Assembly: GCA_916610825.1 (NCBI GenBank)
Contig: OU744453.1
Coordinates: 12,605,826-12,669,825, forward strand
Length of the DNA: 64,000 nt
Origin: Haliclystus octoradiatus
Taxonomy: Eukaryota; Cnidaria; Staurozoa; Stauromedusae; Haliclystidae
Reading direction: 5' to 3'
Shown here: positions 1-12,000 of the stretch, piece by piece
Layout of the letters: every line of letters begins with the position of its first letter
How positions within the stretch are numbered: the first letter of the stretch is position 1
Made by a program: the position numbers and the translations under genes
Notes under the pieces: model-generated
Database searches by the model: none
What the model saw: only the letters and a program-made list of their open reading frames with translations
What the model was told of the DNA's origin: nothing

Positions 1-306
1 GGTGAGTTACTCACATTGCCGAGTTAAGTTGTGTCGTCTGTTTACAAGTAAAAACTTTAGTAACCCGCATTGAAATCGAACGATCGGAGAACAAAAGATG
101 TCTACAACGGAAACGTTTGAAACAATCCAAGATTCAAGCTACCACTTTTAATTTTAACTCGCCTACCCGAGTTACTTACCTATTTGTGTTTGCAAGGGCA
201 ACTCGGTCTGCCAAGGCGAGTAACTCGGGTATGCTGATTAGGTTACTCGCTCTCCTTGTAAACAGAATGCACATAAACAATAGAACCGGGTAACTCGCCT
301 ACCAGG
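1..306. mobile_element. MITE-like inverted-repeat element, left end cut by the window
   Basis: The first 65 bases and bases about 240-306 are imperfect inverted repeats. Both arms carry GGYGAGTTAC at the outer end and CTGTTTACAAG about 40 bases inside. Internal GAGTAACTCGGG motifs recur in both orientations. There is no coding capacity. The outer target duplication cannot be seen because the element starts at or before base 1. Confidence 0.45.
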
Positions 307-365
307 GCATTTTGCCTTCACTACTCATGTTCGTATCCATGAAAAATATATAAGAAATATAACAC

Positions 366-542
366 ATGACTTGCGTGGTTCAAGACTACGCTTCTTCTGA
401 AGATAATAACGATCATGCACTCGTTATACAACAAAAACGCAGGAGAAGGAGAATCGGAGATGTTGTAAATTCTGTAGTAGAAGTTTCAACAATAAAGTTG
501 TCAGCTGACGCTATATTTTTCATTGACGAAGAAAGAGGATGA
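366..542 (+). CDS. Small ORF, unrecognised, possible exon
   Basis: A 58-codon ATG-to-stop frame (begins MTCVVQDYASSEDNND, then a run of arginines). The composition is less biased than the surrounding AT-rich sequence, but no domain is recognised and no good splice signals bracket it. It may be chance or an exon fragment of an unknown gene. The rest of the 307-1766 stretch shows nothing recognisable. Confidence 0.12.
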   Translation: MTCVVQDYASSEDNNDHALVIQQKRRRRRIGDVVNSVVEVSTIKLSADAIFFIDEERG

Positions 543-1774
543 TCAACGTCTTATTCTAAACTAACAGGCGAATGATTGAACGATTATTACCGGGTGAAAT
601 CAATCGAGGTGGTGAGCAGAGAATAAATGTAAATTGTCTATTCGTTTGCATTTTTTCGGGAAAAGATGCGAATTAAAGACTTTCAATGAGAAATATTTTT
701 AAAGATGAGGCTCTTAGAAAATTAGCTGCGGAAACTATCTATTTAACTTATGCAATTAGATTTTCAAAAATGCGTCTGTTAGACAATTAGAATGTGGAAA
801 TGATCTATTAAGCTGTGGCGAAATGGCTTGTTAGCTTCGATTATTGAAAGATGCGTCTATTTAACAATTAGACAACGAGCCCGAGTTGGCTACCGTCGAA
901 TAGTCACCGAGGTCCTAGCCAACTAGTGGTACAAGCTAAACACATCAAAAGAAATAAACCGTCAATCAAACGCATCCATGACCACTACAGCGTCGTGATT
1001 TGGAGGATGAATTTTAATTTGACTTGATTCTGATTTAATTTTTAAAACAAAAAAGTTTGATATTAATACTGGCTACAAATTTACAGCCCCACAAAATAGC
1101 AAACTTGAGCAAGGTAACTATTGAGTATCTAAAGATACATAAATGTTTGCAGTTTGTAATATAAACGTTTGTTGTTTATAAACTTTTGCTGACTGGTGAA
1201 CTAATTTATATCTGCAATAAAGTAGCGACGAAAAAATTGTGAGAGGATTGTTAAATAAGATTAATATTGTATATGTATAGGCCTACCATTAAACAAATTC
1301 ATCTCATATTTTGTTGCTTTCTTTGTTTTCTCGGGCACGGAATTTAAAAGACTCTCGTATAAATTTGATTCAAAACATTTGCGAATCGCTTGTTTACTTT
1401 AGAATTTTGCGAGGGAACTTGCCAGCGTTCACTATGAGAAAATAGTGAACGATTGAGAAACCAATAAGAATGCCGATCATCGAATAGTACCCTAGTCGGT
1501 TTCGACTAAAAGACAATTAGCCGTAGAAATGATCTTCCATGGATGTGGCAAAATGACTTTTTAGCTGCAATTTCTGAAAGATGCATCTATCCGTTGATTA
1601 GCTGCGATAATGTTCTATTCAGCTGCTGATTTTTTCCATTCCATTTAATTACAATTCTGTTTAAAATGATGCAATAATTTAATTTGATCATTGTATGTTA
1701 AAACTTGATTAACCAGTTTAAACAAAGCCATAATTACCGATGAGTAGAGTCAGGGTTTTCTAGGTTCGATATAC

Positions 1775-2057
1775 CAGAGCCATCTATTTACAAGAGTTGG
1801 GACACTTCTGCCATTTTTGTATCTTTTTGCCTGGACCCGAGCACGTTTTTAACAGTGCGCATGTGCAGGAGAATGTTGTGTGTTTTTTTCAGCCATATTG
1901 TATTGTATTTTTTCGCGCGTTTCATTTGAAGTGATTGAGAACCTGTTTCCAAAAGAACAAAGATGGCATCCAAAAATCACGTGACTGGCATCTGTCCAAT
2001 TGGAGACGATAGCGGCACATGAAAGCGTGTCCCAACTCTTGTAAATAGATGGCTCTG
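1775..2057. mobile_element. hAT-type MITE with perfect 31-bp TIRs and 8-bp TSD
   Basis: Terminal inverted repeats at 1775-1805 and 2027-2057 are identical over 31 bp and start CAGAGCCATC. The element is flanked on both sides by the same 8 bases, CGATATAC (1767-1774 and 2058-2065). An 8-bp duplication with CAG-type ends is the hallmark of the hAT superfamily. At 283 bp it has no transposase. The perfect TIRs suggest a fairly recent insertion. Confidence 0.9.
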
Positions 2058-2072
2058 CGATATACAACCTAG

Positions 2073-2712
2073 AAACTTCGAAATTTTCTAGAACTTTTCG
2101 AATGCTTACGTCATTTCAAAATTTGACCGCTGTTGTTTGCATTTCAATTTAAATAAAATTAATGAAAGGCTTTTTGTTTCATTTATATGTTAACATGACC
2201 TAAGATCTGTTTAAGTTGTGCCCCGCTCTATATTGCGGATTTCAGTTGACAATAGGTCTACGCTTCTTTGAATTCAAAACATATTTTTTGTTGTTAGGTT
2301 ATTCTAGTAATTCAATGCAACTCACTATTTTGTAATATTTTCATTATCAGAAAACTGATTGACTTATCTAATTTCACTTGTTCGAATTTCTCCTTAAAGC
2401 TTCAAATTTGGAACGGAGCATTTTCCATTTGGGTTTTCTATTCGCCTCCTTTGATTTTATCTGCCGGCTAGATTATCAACCTATGAAATTGTGAAAATAT
2501 CTAACTTTGTTAGTACAATGATATCAAATAAAATATCAAATAAGTTTATTGTTATAAAACGTTTTCAGAAAATCATAATTTCCATGCCACAAAATTGTTG
2601 CTGTACAAAATTATCTCGATGAAAGGCTTGAATAATTTACCGAAAAGGTACTTTCGGTTTTATTTCACCAGTGAGGTGTACATAAGTGGCAGAAAGATGA
2701 CAAATAATTTAA
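2073..2712 (+). repeat. Dispersed repeat, copy 1
   Basis: About 640 bp is collinear, with many mismatches, with 18877-19650 in the same orientation. Shared blocks include AATAGGTCTACG, GGTAATTCAATG-like, CTAGATTATC.ACCTATGAAAT and a final GTACATAAGT. No ORF is present. It may be a non-autonomous element or an old segmental copy. The hAT MITE above abuts its left end. Confidence 0.7.
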
Positions 2713-2820
2713 TAAAAAAAAGGACACTGCTAATTATATAGAGATTACATAATCTTGATTTCATCCCGGGATTTCATCATTGTCAACTTCTGATACATCA
2801 AATTTACCATATTCACATAC

Positions 2821-3081
2821 CAGTATAACCTTCATTTCTTAATCTATAATCAACACTTTCATCTCCAACTTGAAAGATTTCATATAAGGCATGGTAGCTA
2901 ACAGTAGCGCCATCAAAGATAGTTAATTCTGCCGATGTCATTCCTTCTTTTGTTAAATTATGAATTACATCATTTCCTATCCAAAATTCACCATTTAAAT
3001 CACCAAAGCCATTTTTGTAGTCATTCCATGGCCGATCAAAATTTACACTACCATCAAGTCTTCTTTGAATCACCAGTTGGG
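2821..3081 (-). CDS. Fibrinogen-like domain, central exon
   Basis: A 261-nt exon with acceptor TTATTTAG and donor G|GTATGTG. It encodes a classic fibrinogen-related core: QLVIQRRLDGSVNFDRPW, then DYKNGFGDLNGEFWIGND, followed by an ELTIFDG strand and a YHALYEIFQVGDESVDYRL segment. The family signature (IQRR.DGSVNF.R.W..YK.GFG...GEFW.GN) is intact. It starts with two bases of a split Ala codon and ends one base into a Gly codon. The following C-terminal subdomain with the calcium loop is missing from the window. Confidence 0.85.
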
Positions 3082-6000
3082 CTAAATAAGATTCCAAGAC
3101 AAGTTAGATTTACCCTGTTTATAATAACGTATTTTAGTGGCATTGTAAAATACGAGATTACACATTTCCATCTAGAATTTATTTCTAAGCCATCTATTTA
3201 CAAGTGTCGGGACGCACAATTTTAGGACCACCAATTGGTGTTTTTGGAAATGAGGCTTTGAAATTGTAGCCTGGACCGAGCACATTTTTGACAGTGCGTA
3301 TGTGCTGTATGTATTCATACGAGTTTTATTTTTCACCGTATTTGGAGTTGTGTTGATTCAGAATATCAAAAAATTGCATCCCTTGAAGATGTGTTAGAAC
3401 TCTTGTAAATATGGATCTAATTTAGATTGGAATCATAATTTTTTATTTTTCCTAACTTGGATTATTACCCACTTAATTACGAATAAAATGCGTGAAATCT
3501 TAGTTACGAAAAATTAATATTTTGAATCTGCTTATTCTCTGTATCAACAAACATTGAGCACTTTGCTCGCATAATATTATGTATACGAAAAATTTGTTGA
3601 TTTTACTAACAAATATAAGTATTGATAAAAGCATTTTTTCAAACAAATGTCTATTTATATATGATTAAATTAAATGAAGTTTTAGGCACAATTGAAAAAA
3701 TGTGAACAGAGAAGCAACACTAGCAGTTTGGATCTTGAGCCAGCAATAAAAAGGCAATAAAAAGTACAAAAACAATTACAATGGATTAATTTAAACACAT
3801 TACACAACAGTAACTAACCTTTCCCATTTGCCGTTTTCACAAGCTCCAGTGGAACACTAAATCCACTCAAACTAAAGTTGAATATTCCAATTTCTTTGAT
3901 TTGACTTGCATCATGACCATCTAATAATATGAATGTTCATAATTTTATAATTTTCGAATTATATTTGTGGGAACTACAAAGCTAATGATAGCTTTTTATC
4001 TAAGCCTGGGAAACTAAAATTTGCAGCTTTTGCTAAACTGAGGCCACGAATTGTACATAAATTGAATTGTTGAATATTTTAAATGCCAATTGGGTATATC
4101 AAAGCATGAAATATGTCAGATTACCGCTGAAAACAGGTAATTTCACAGCAGGGAGCCAATGTTAAAGATCTGATACCCCACACTTGCCAGCATGATACCA
4201 AGATGGTACCAATAAAAATGGCACATCTAAGCATAGCGCCTCTACGGAAGAACCACCCTGTCCTAACTGAGACATTGATTTCTATGCTTTAATCTAAGTA
4301 ACTTCTGCTATCGACAGCAATTTATCTATATAATCTGTTACTTCATCTGGCTATTGAATTACTTCGTCAAAGAATTCGAAATATCTTTAGATGCAACTCT
4401 ATCTAGCTCTTTCCATCAGCAAAAATAGATTAAGGCTACGTTTACACGAGAGCAAAAACCCGGGTTTTCAAAAGTCTTTCAAAAGTCCACTTTCAGGAAG
4501 TCCAGTACGGTATCAGTTTACACAAGGCTAGATTTATCTATTTTGTGTAAATAAAGCGCTGTAACTTCTTCATCTCTTATCGGTTTTTCGTTGAAATTGT
4601 ATTATATAATTCTTCTATTCTGTAGATTCAGATCGATATGTTTTTATAATAAATCATTCAAAATAACTTTTGTTGTTTATATCTAATTAAAATCCATGTG
4701 AATTGACACCGCTTTTGTAAACAACACATTTTAAATACATGTTATTCACGATTTTACCTTGCATAAACAGATTCATTGGATAGTTTTACTAAACTATATA
4801 ATTTTATCCTAAAACAAGGCCAAGTGGTTGCCAATATTTATAGGCAGTTTCACCGCGAATTGAAAGTGGACTTTTTGAAGACCAATGTTTTCCATAAATC
4901 TCTGTCTAGACGACAAAAAGACCTGGGTTTTGCAAAGTCTGGTTTGAGAAACCTGGGTTTCCTATCCATACTTTCAGAAGTCCTGATAGACTCTCTAGGC
5001 GGACTAGTTTCCTCTCGGGTTTCTTGTTTACGTCTAGACGCGAAGGCGATCCAGACTAAAATTCACCCGAGTTTCGTAAATCCACTTGTCGTGTAAACGC
5101 AGCCCAAGTCATTTCGTCCCACAATTCAAGTTCAAGATGACTTTCATGAATTATAACACTGATCACAATTTCTGTTCCGATTAACTCTGTAATTTATATG
5201 CTGAATCCATATCTAAAAAGGCAGGTTTCATCATCGAACTTGAAGTTTATAGAAAGTCGCTCGTAATCATACCCTTAATACTTTCCCGTTCTTTGTTTTG
5301 GTCAACTTTATTGTCGAACTCATCAACAACAAATGCCTACATAACAGTTTATACTCAATCCCGACTTGTTAGCAACGACTGTAGTATCAGAACTGACTAT
5401 ACAAGTTACAGATACCTAATATCGACTACACTTATATATGTGGGTTTATACCTATGTTGGGCGGGACTGTGAAAATTTTGTCTCGCTATTCATTATCAAC
5501 TATCAGATGTTGTATAAAAATCATTTTGAATAAGATATTCTTGAATTTAACTTTTGTTCATCATCAATAAGAACAACACATGGCACGATAATCTGCAAAA
5601 GTGTAATTATCAGATTTACTTAACAATTTATGTTTCACTATGTGGTGGTGACTGATAGGATAATAGCTTTCATTGATTCTAGGGACAACTTGACCAGAGA
5701 CAACCTTGGGCGTCGAAAAGCATAGCATCGTATAATTGGTTCAGATGTTTTTCGGTTGATTCAGATCCATATAGAAATATTGGCTCGATGGTATTTTAGA
5801 GAGGCTTAATTTTAAGGTATCATGAAATTGATGACCTGAACTCATTCGAAGGCTTGAGTGCTCTCCTAGCGATGTCATGACGAGTATAAATATCAACGCT
5901 GGTAGAGGGTACGACTAATATTGCACCATTTAAGATACCTATCTTAATGAGTCAACTGCTGCAGAGAACCATGAGTGGCATATAATTGCCCCTATTACGA

Positions 6001-9000
6001 ACATATGGAAATGTACTTTGTCTTGGTATCGATGTATATCCCGACCATCAATCCAATCTTTTCGATGTCATTGACAATAGTCTGTGCAAGTAGCGGCTCG
6101 TGAGCTATTTGGTAGGGAGGGCAGGAGTGTGTCATCAGGTGAATTCCCCTTGGCAATGTTGTTCAACCCTCGTCACGCAGTTATGCGTAGAAAGCCTCTC
6201 ATCTTCTCATCTGTTGCTGTTATTTGAATATTCTATTGACTATTCAAGTCTATTGACTAAGCTACCCGGTCTTATTGACATAACATGCTTTGCTTGAAAG
6301 CTTATGGGAAAGCGTCATGTCTTCCCACAATAGCATTTAACTCTGGTCTATTGGCGACTGCGCATAAGCATCTAATTAAGTAAAACAATTGTTATTTATG
6401 GTCAAAAGCGTCTTCTGCACTTTTCGACGCCAACAAAATGAGAAAGGCTTTGAAAAAATACTGCTTGCGTCAACGCTTTGTGGGGGAATATCCACAATAT
6501 ATATGCGATAAAAAGTTATCACCTCTATAACAGGGCGTCAAACTGCGGATAATTTGAAAAATATGTTACGGAAAGAAGATTTCGATACGTAATCCAAATT
6601 AAAAATGCATTAATATATTCGAGAAGTTGGGAATATCAAAATGAGTCAGGAATTATTCAATTTCATTGAAAGCATGCTTTCTTAGTAGCTATATGAGATG
6701 ACAAGGAGGGTACTTTCCCGCGTCATATGGACGAGCCGCCATTTATCAGTGCTTTGGTAGCGTTGTTAACTGTTATTGCAATGATTCTGATAATTTCAAA
6801 TATACGAACTCAGAATCACCTAGACGCTCTCATCATAAGTATCAAAGTCCTTGAAGCTCACTTGTTGCATTTTCATAAATTGCTAAGAAGGATTTTATAT
6901 GCAAATTGGATATCTATCTCAATGCTTTACAATAATACTTAATAGAGCAATAAACTGGAATTTATTTGCAGTGTTTTTATGAATATAAAGTTGGCAGAAG
7001 AATCCTGCCATTTTTGATATATGGGACTCGGTCTATAATAATATGTTTTTCGTTGGGGGATCTCATCAACTAGGGGATGGATTGCTATCTTCTGCTTCTA
7101 GATAGAAGTGAGAATACTTTTTAATATAATTTTGAATAAATTGAATATTTACCATAGCATGGTCGATAGCACTGACGGCTCCTTTTGTTGTATTCTCCGC
7201 AGTTGTGGCCATTACAGAAAGGGATTGGATTAGTGCACTCACGCTTTTGTCTGACTGTTCCAATTCTTCCACAATTGTAACTGCACAAATCAATATCGGT
7301 CCATTGAGTCCACTCTCCGTCCACTGCATGAATAAAATCTAATATTTCAACAACAGTATCATCTACGTAAAGTAAAAACTGTTGCCTACTATAATTTTAA
7401 TACTTAGTGCCTATAATGGGGCCACTTTACATTGCGCATGTCTTGAAAAAATAACGCGTGCGATTGCTTTAAGTCTCTCACATGTTGGTAATACAAAATG
7501 GCGTCATCTGTTATTGATATGAACAAGAAGGTGGAAATATTTGTTTTAAATTTATATGCATGCTTAGATTATTTGAAAGAGTTAGGAAAGTAAAGCAATT
7601 CAAAAGAAATAAATCATTTAACATAATTATACATTCGTGTTGGGTTTATTCCGAGTGGTTACATATTATTGACTGTTTACTTTAAAAGCGTAGGTCATTG
7701 TGGCGTTGTCGAAGAAATGGTCAATTACCCAGCTTATTTTTCGTTCTCGGTTTGATATGTCAGCTTGAAAACTTTGATGTACAGTTATAAAATATTCAAA
7801 TGTTTTATTATTCGACATAAACATTGTCCATAGTCTGCTATACAGAATTTAAGTTAAACTATGTATAAAAGCATGGACGGGTAGATTTTATGTAAAATAT
7901 CAAAACGGCTTATTATTAAAATATTTCATATTGAGTCTCTATACTGAAAGTATAAATTCTGTAAATTTATTATGATCTTTAACATGGAAAAGGTAATCTC
8001 AAAAACAACAACAAACAAACACCGAGTGTGAATATCATTTCTTGCATCGCGGAGATGTGTGAAATGCCGTGACGACATGGCTAAAACAATGGCGAGCACG
8101 AAGGATAATGCCAGTTCACTGTAGGAAAATGCCCCGGAGGGGAATTTTACTCACATTTAGATCTAAAAATAAATAAAAACTGGCCAATCATAGATTTCCC
8201 TACCAGGAACTAACTGGGTTGATGACTTCCTTTCACGATATCTTGATATTTTGCTCGCGATTCAAAACGCGATATTTTACTTGGCCATACAAACCCTTGT
8301 TGATGAGTTTAAAAGTTGACGATGTTTGACAAGCTTGGAGGGAAAGTTCTTAGAAGGTAACTAAAATCTAACACCATTTCTATGTTTCGTTTCATGTCAA
8401 GATAACAGAATTGGCTGGGTTGGGATGATTGATAGTGCTTATTTATTATAAATAGTCTATTTTGCTTCAAAATGTTAGTATGTTTGCGTGATTTGTGTGA
8501 TTTTGACGCGCCCGCAAATAGGCGATGGCTCGATTATTAGCACTACGAGTGAAGAACCTATGGTGTTTGAGTCTATCTGCAACCTGTTGTGATGCGTTTA
8601 CACGGCAAGGGAATATACGAAACCCGGATGAATTTTAGTCTGGATCGCGCTCGCATCTGGATTTAAACAGGATATTCGAGTGGAAATTAGTCCGCTTAGC
8701 ATCTCTATCAGGGCTTTTGAATGTAAGCATAGGAAACCTGGGTTTCTCAACTAGACTTGGAAAAACCCGGGTCTTTCAGTCGTCTAAACAGAATTTATGG
8801 AAAACCCGGGTCTACAGGAGTCTACTTTCATTTCGTGGCGATTGGACCTGTAAAGATTGGCATCCACTTAGCCCTATTTTAAGATAAAATTCTACAGTTT
8901 AGTAAAACTATTCGATGAATCTGATTATTCAAGATAAAATCGTGAATAACATGCATTTATAATGTATTATTTATAAAAGCCGTGTTACTTCAAGTGGAAT

Positions 9001-12000
9001 TTGATGAGATTAGAAATAAAGTCATTTTGAATGATTTAATTAAAGAAAACATATCGATCTTGACCTACAGAGTCGAAGAAGATTGAAAGTCCAATTTCAA
9101 CAAAAACCGATAAGAACTGCTGGAGTTACAGCGTTCTATTTAGACAGATTGATAAATCTAGCCTCGTGTAAGCTTGTCCCCTATCTGAACTATTTGAAAG
9201 TGGACTTTTGAAGGAATTTTGAAATCACGGGTCTTTTCTCTCGTGTATAATGTAGCCTTAAACAAGTTAAAACGTTTTCTATCATTACATTTCATTTTTA
9301 AGTATACAAATATATTTTAGGATAGAAGAAAAGCGAAGTAGTGAAAGTTTCAATAGATGATTTTGCCGCAAAAAGTTTGTTTTATAGAGTTTGCATGCAT
9401 TCCGTGCAATATCAGAAAAGATTCAAATGGACGTAAAGAGATCCTGGCTGTTCAAAGCAACATGTCATCAATCAAGAACTATATGATTTCAGGAATCTAG
9501 TATGCTTTGTTTTGAATGACAGTATTTTACTACAATTATTTCAAGATGCTGATGCAGCCTTCCGTTATCGTCTATGAAAACTTAAATCAAATTTGACAAA
9601 GAAACAAGGATTTCAATTTGAAACAACGAATTTAAAATATGGAAAAAGTAAAATTTATAATGTTATAATGTGTTTTAAACGCAACATTATAACTCAGTAG
9701 ACTGTCAAATGTTTTGAATAAGTCCTTTGATTTAGATTGAAATCGTTAGATCGAAGGCGAGGTGATTATCAGAAAAAGATAACTGATTAAAATCATCATT
9801 TTAACATAAAAAATTGGTTTTAATTTTGATTATCTGCAATGTCTGTCCACTACAACAGTTAAAAACACGGAATGGTCAATACAGTGTAGAACTGACCGCT
9901 GTTCTACCGTCATCCGCAAATGGAATTGTTTGATATCTTACGATCTCCATGTTGGCCGATGGCTAATTCTGCCGGTATATTTGATTATCTCATTTACCTG
10001 CAGTTGTTGAATTACATTCTTCCTAAAAATTGACAAAAGAATATAAAATTATGACAGAAGTTTGGTCTAGAAGAGATTGAACATACAAATTTAAGTAGAA
10101 TATCAATGATTGTTATTATCTGCAGATGATCTAATTGACTCTCAAAGTATGTCAGTTTCACAGCTTTTTTTTATATAGCACTGGAGGATTTATCACCTTC
10201 CAATTCGATGCAATGGAGTAAACTCGTTGACAAGAACTCAATATGTATATAGAAGTGTCTGGATATTAGTAAGCTATGTCTATTTTAATTTTATATATAT
10301 ATTTTATCGTCAATTTTTTAAATTTGCAAGCTTAAGTAACAGTTTAATTTTAATTTTTTATAAGTACAATTTGCGATGTGTATAACGCTTCTTTGCATAC
10401 AATGTTGAAAATTAACATCATTAAATAAATAAATAATTCGAAGGTGTTATCAGTTAGGTTCTTCAAATTTATCTGGGAAGTCTTACATATACGTTTATCA
10501 TCATGAAAACCATAACAATAAGCATCAAAGCAATGAAAAGAAACATCCGAACCCAGCTATGAATTATCCATTGCAACACACCTATATTGAGATCAGAAAC
10601 TTGTTCATATTGTCTTTATATTTAGCATGGAACATGAAGAAATGTTTAAAATAATTTTTTTAGGCCGTTAATGTCACCTTCGCTTAGAAATAGAGCAATG
10701 TTGAGAGATTTCAAGTGACGATCGGATAGTGTGAAAGATCCGTTTGATAACACGTTACCGCTGTAAACTCCGAGTAACTGATAATGCCCTGCATGTACCA
10801 GACATTAAAAACTGTTGGATGAGGCTGCGCATAATATTCAGAAGTATTCAGACCGAGGTTTAATTTATCTGATGAAGCTGTAAAGACCGGGCAAATGATG
10901 TTTTTATTCGCCAACATTCATAGAATTTTGTTGAATTCATGTTGGCAAAATGAAAAGTCATTTGGCCACTCTCCATTTTTAAGCTTTTGTTGATGCTGCT
11001 GTTGAATTCCGCGTTTGGAGTCAGTTTTGACGGGGAAGAGTCGCGCTATGCAAAAACGAAACAGTTACATGTACGAATAGAAAATAATTTTTTATCCAAA
11101 TCTGTAGTTTGTAAAAAGGCGAGATATACACTTTAAGCTGTACAATTAATTAATGTTTTTATAGTAGTATGAATTATTAGCAAATAGGACATTTGGACTG
11201 TGGAATAAAAATGAATTGCAGATATGAGAACGAAGAATCACATTATTATTATACAAATAATTAAACCAGCTGTTCTATACATTTGAGGGAGTCGAGATTT
11301 TAGTAAAATTATCGATTGTTTATCTTATCTCCATAGGAACCGCTTGATTCTGAGCTATCTCTCATCTGTATAGCTTAATTCAACCTTTCTTTTTGCTTGT
11401 CACACGTTTTTCAATTGAAAGAGTCATTTAATTCTACAACTTAACTAAATGTTATTCTGTTATCGATCGGCTTAGTCACATGCATATTGTAAAAAAATAC
11501 TTAGTGCATTAATCTTCTTAGTGTTGCGATCTTGATATAGTCACAGATGCTGAAATAATATACAAATTAAACAGGCAAATATTTGTTTTTAAAAGGTTTA
11601 TAGGGACATTACTGTATATTTATAAAAACTATGTTGTTACTGCATTAGTATATCGTAGTTTAGTTTTATAATAAGTTCTGTTAAAAAATTATATTTTAGG
11701 ATCAGGTTCCTTAATATATGATAAGGAAGATGACAAAGCAAATTATTGTGTAGATAGTAAGAGTAACTTACGTGAATGATTAATATTGTAATTGAATTTT
11801 CAGATGATAAAATCCTTTCCCAGATTCTTGTTTCATTGTACAAGTAACAGTTAGATTGATTCACATTGGTCTGAGCAATATCATAAGTAACACCAACACA
11901 ACCCTGTAGCTTAGTGCAAGCAACCCTGCAAAGATGCTCATTCAAGAAATAAAGTGAAAACATAGGTTCTGATTCATGGATTTTCATACCACTAAACATT

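Noticed and set aside
4776-5096. 106-codon ORF
   Set aside because: Lies wholly in a MITE and is not open in the second copy.
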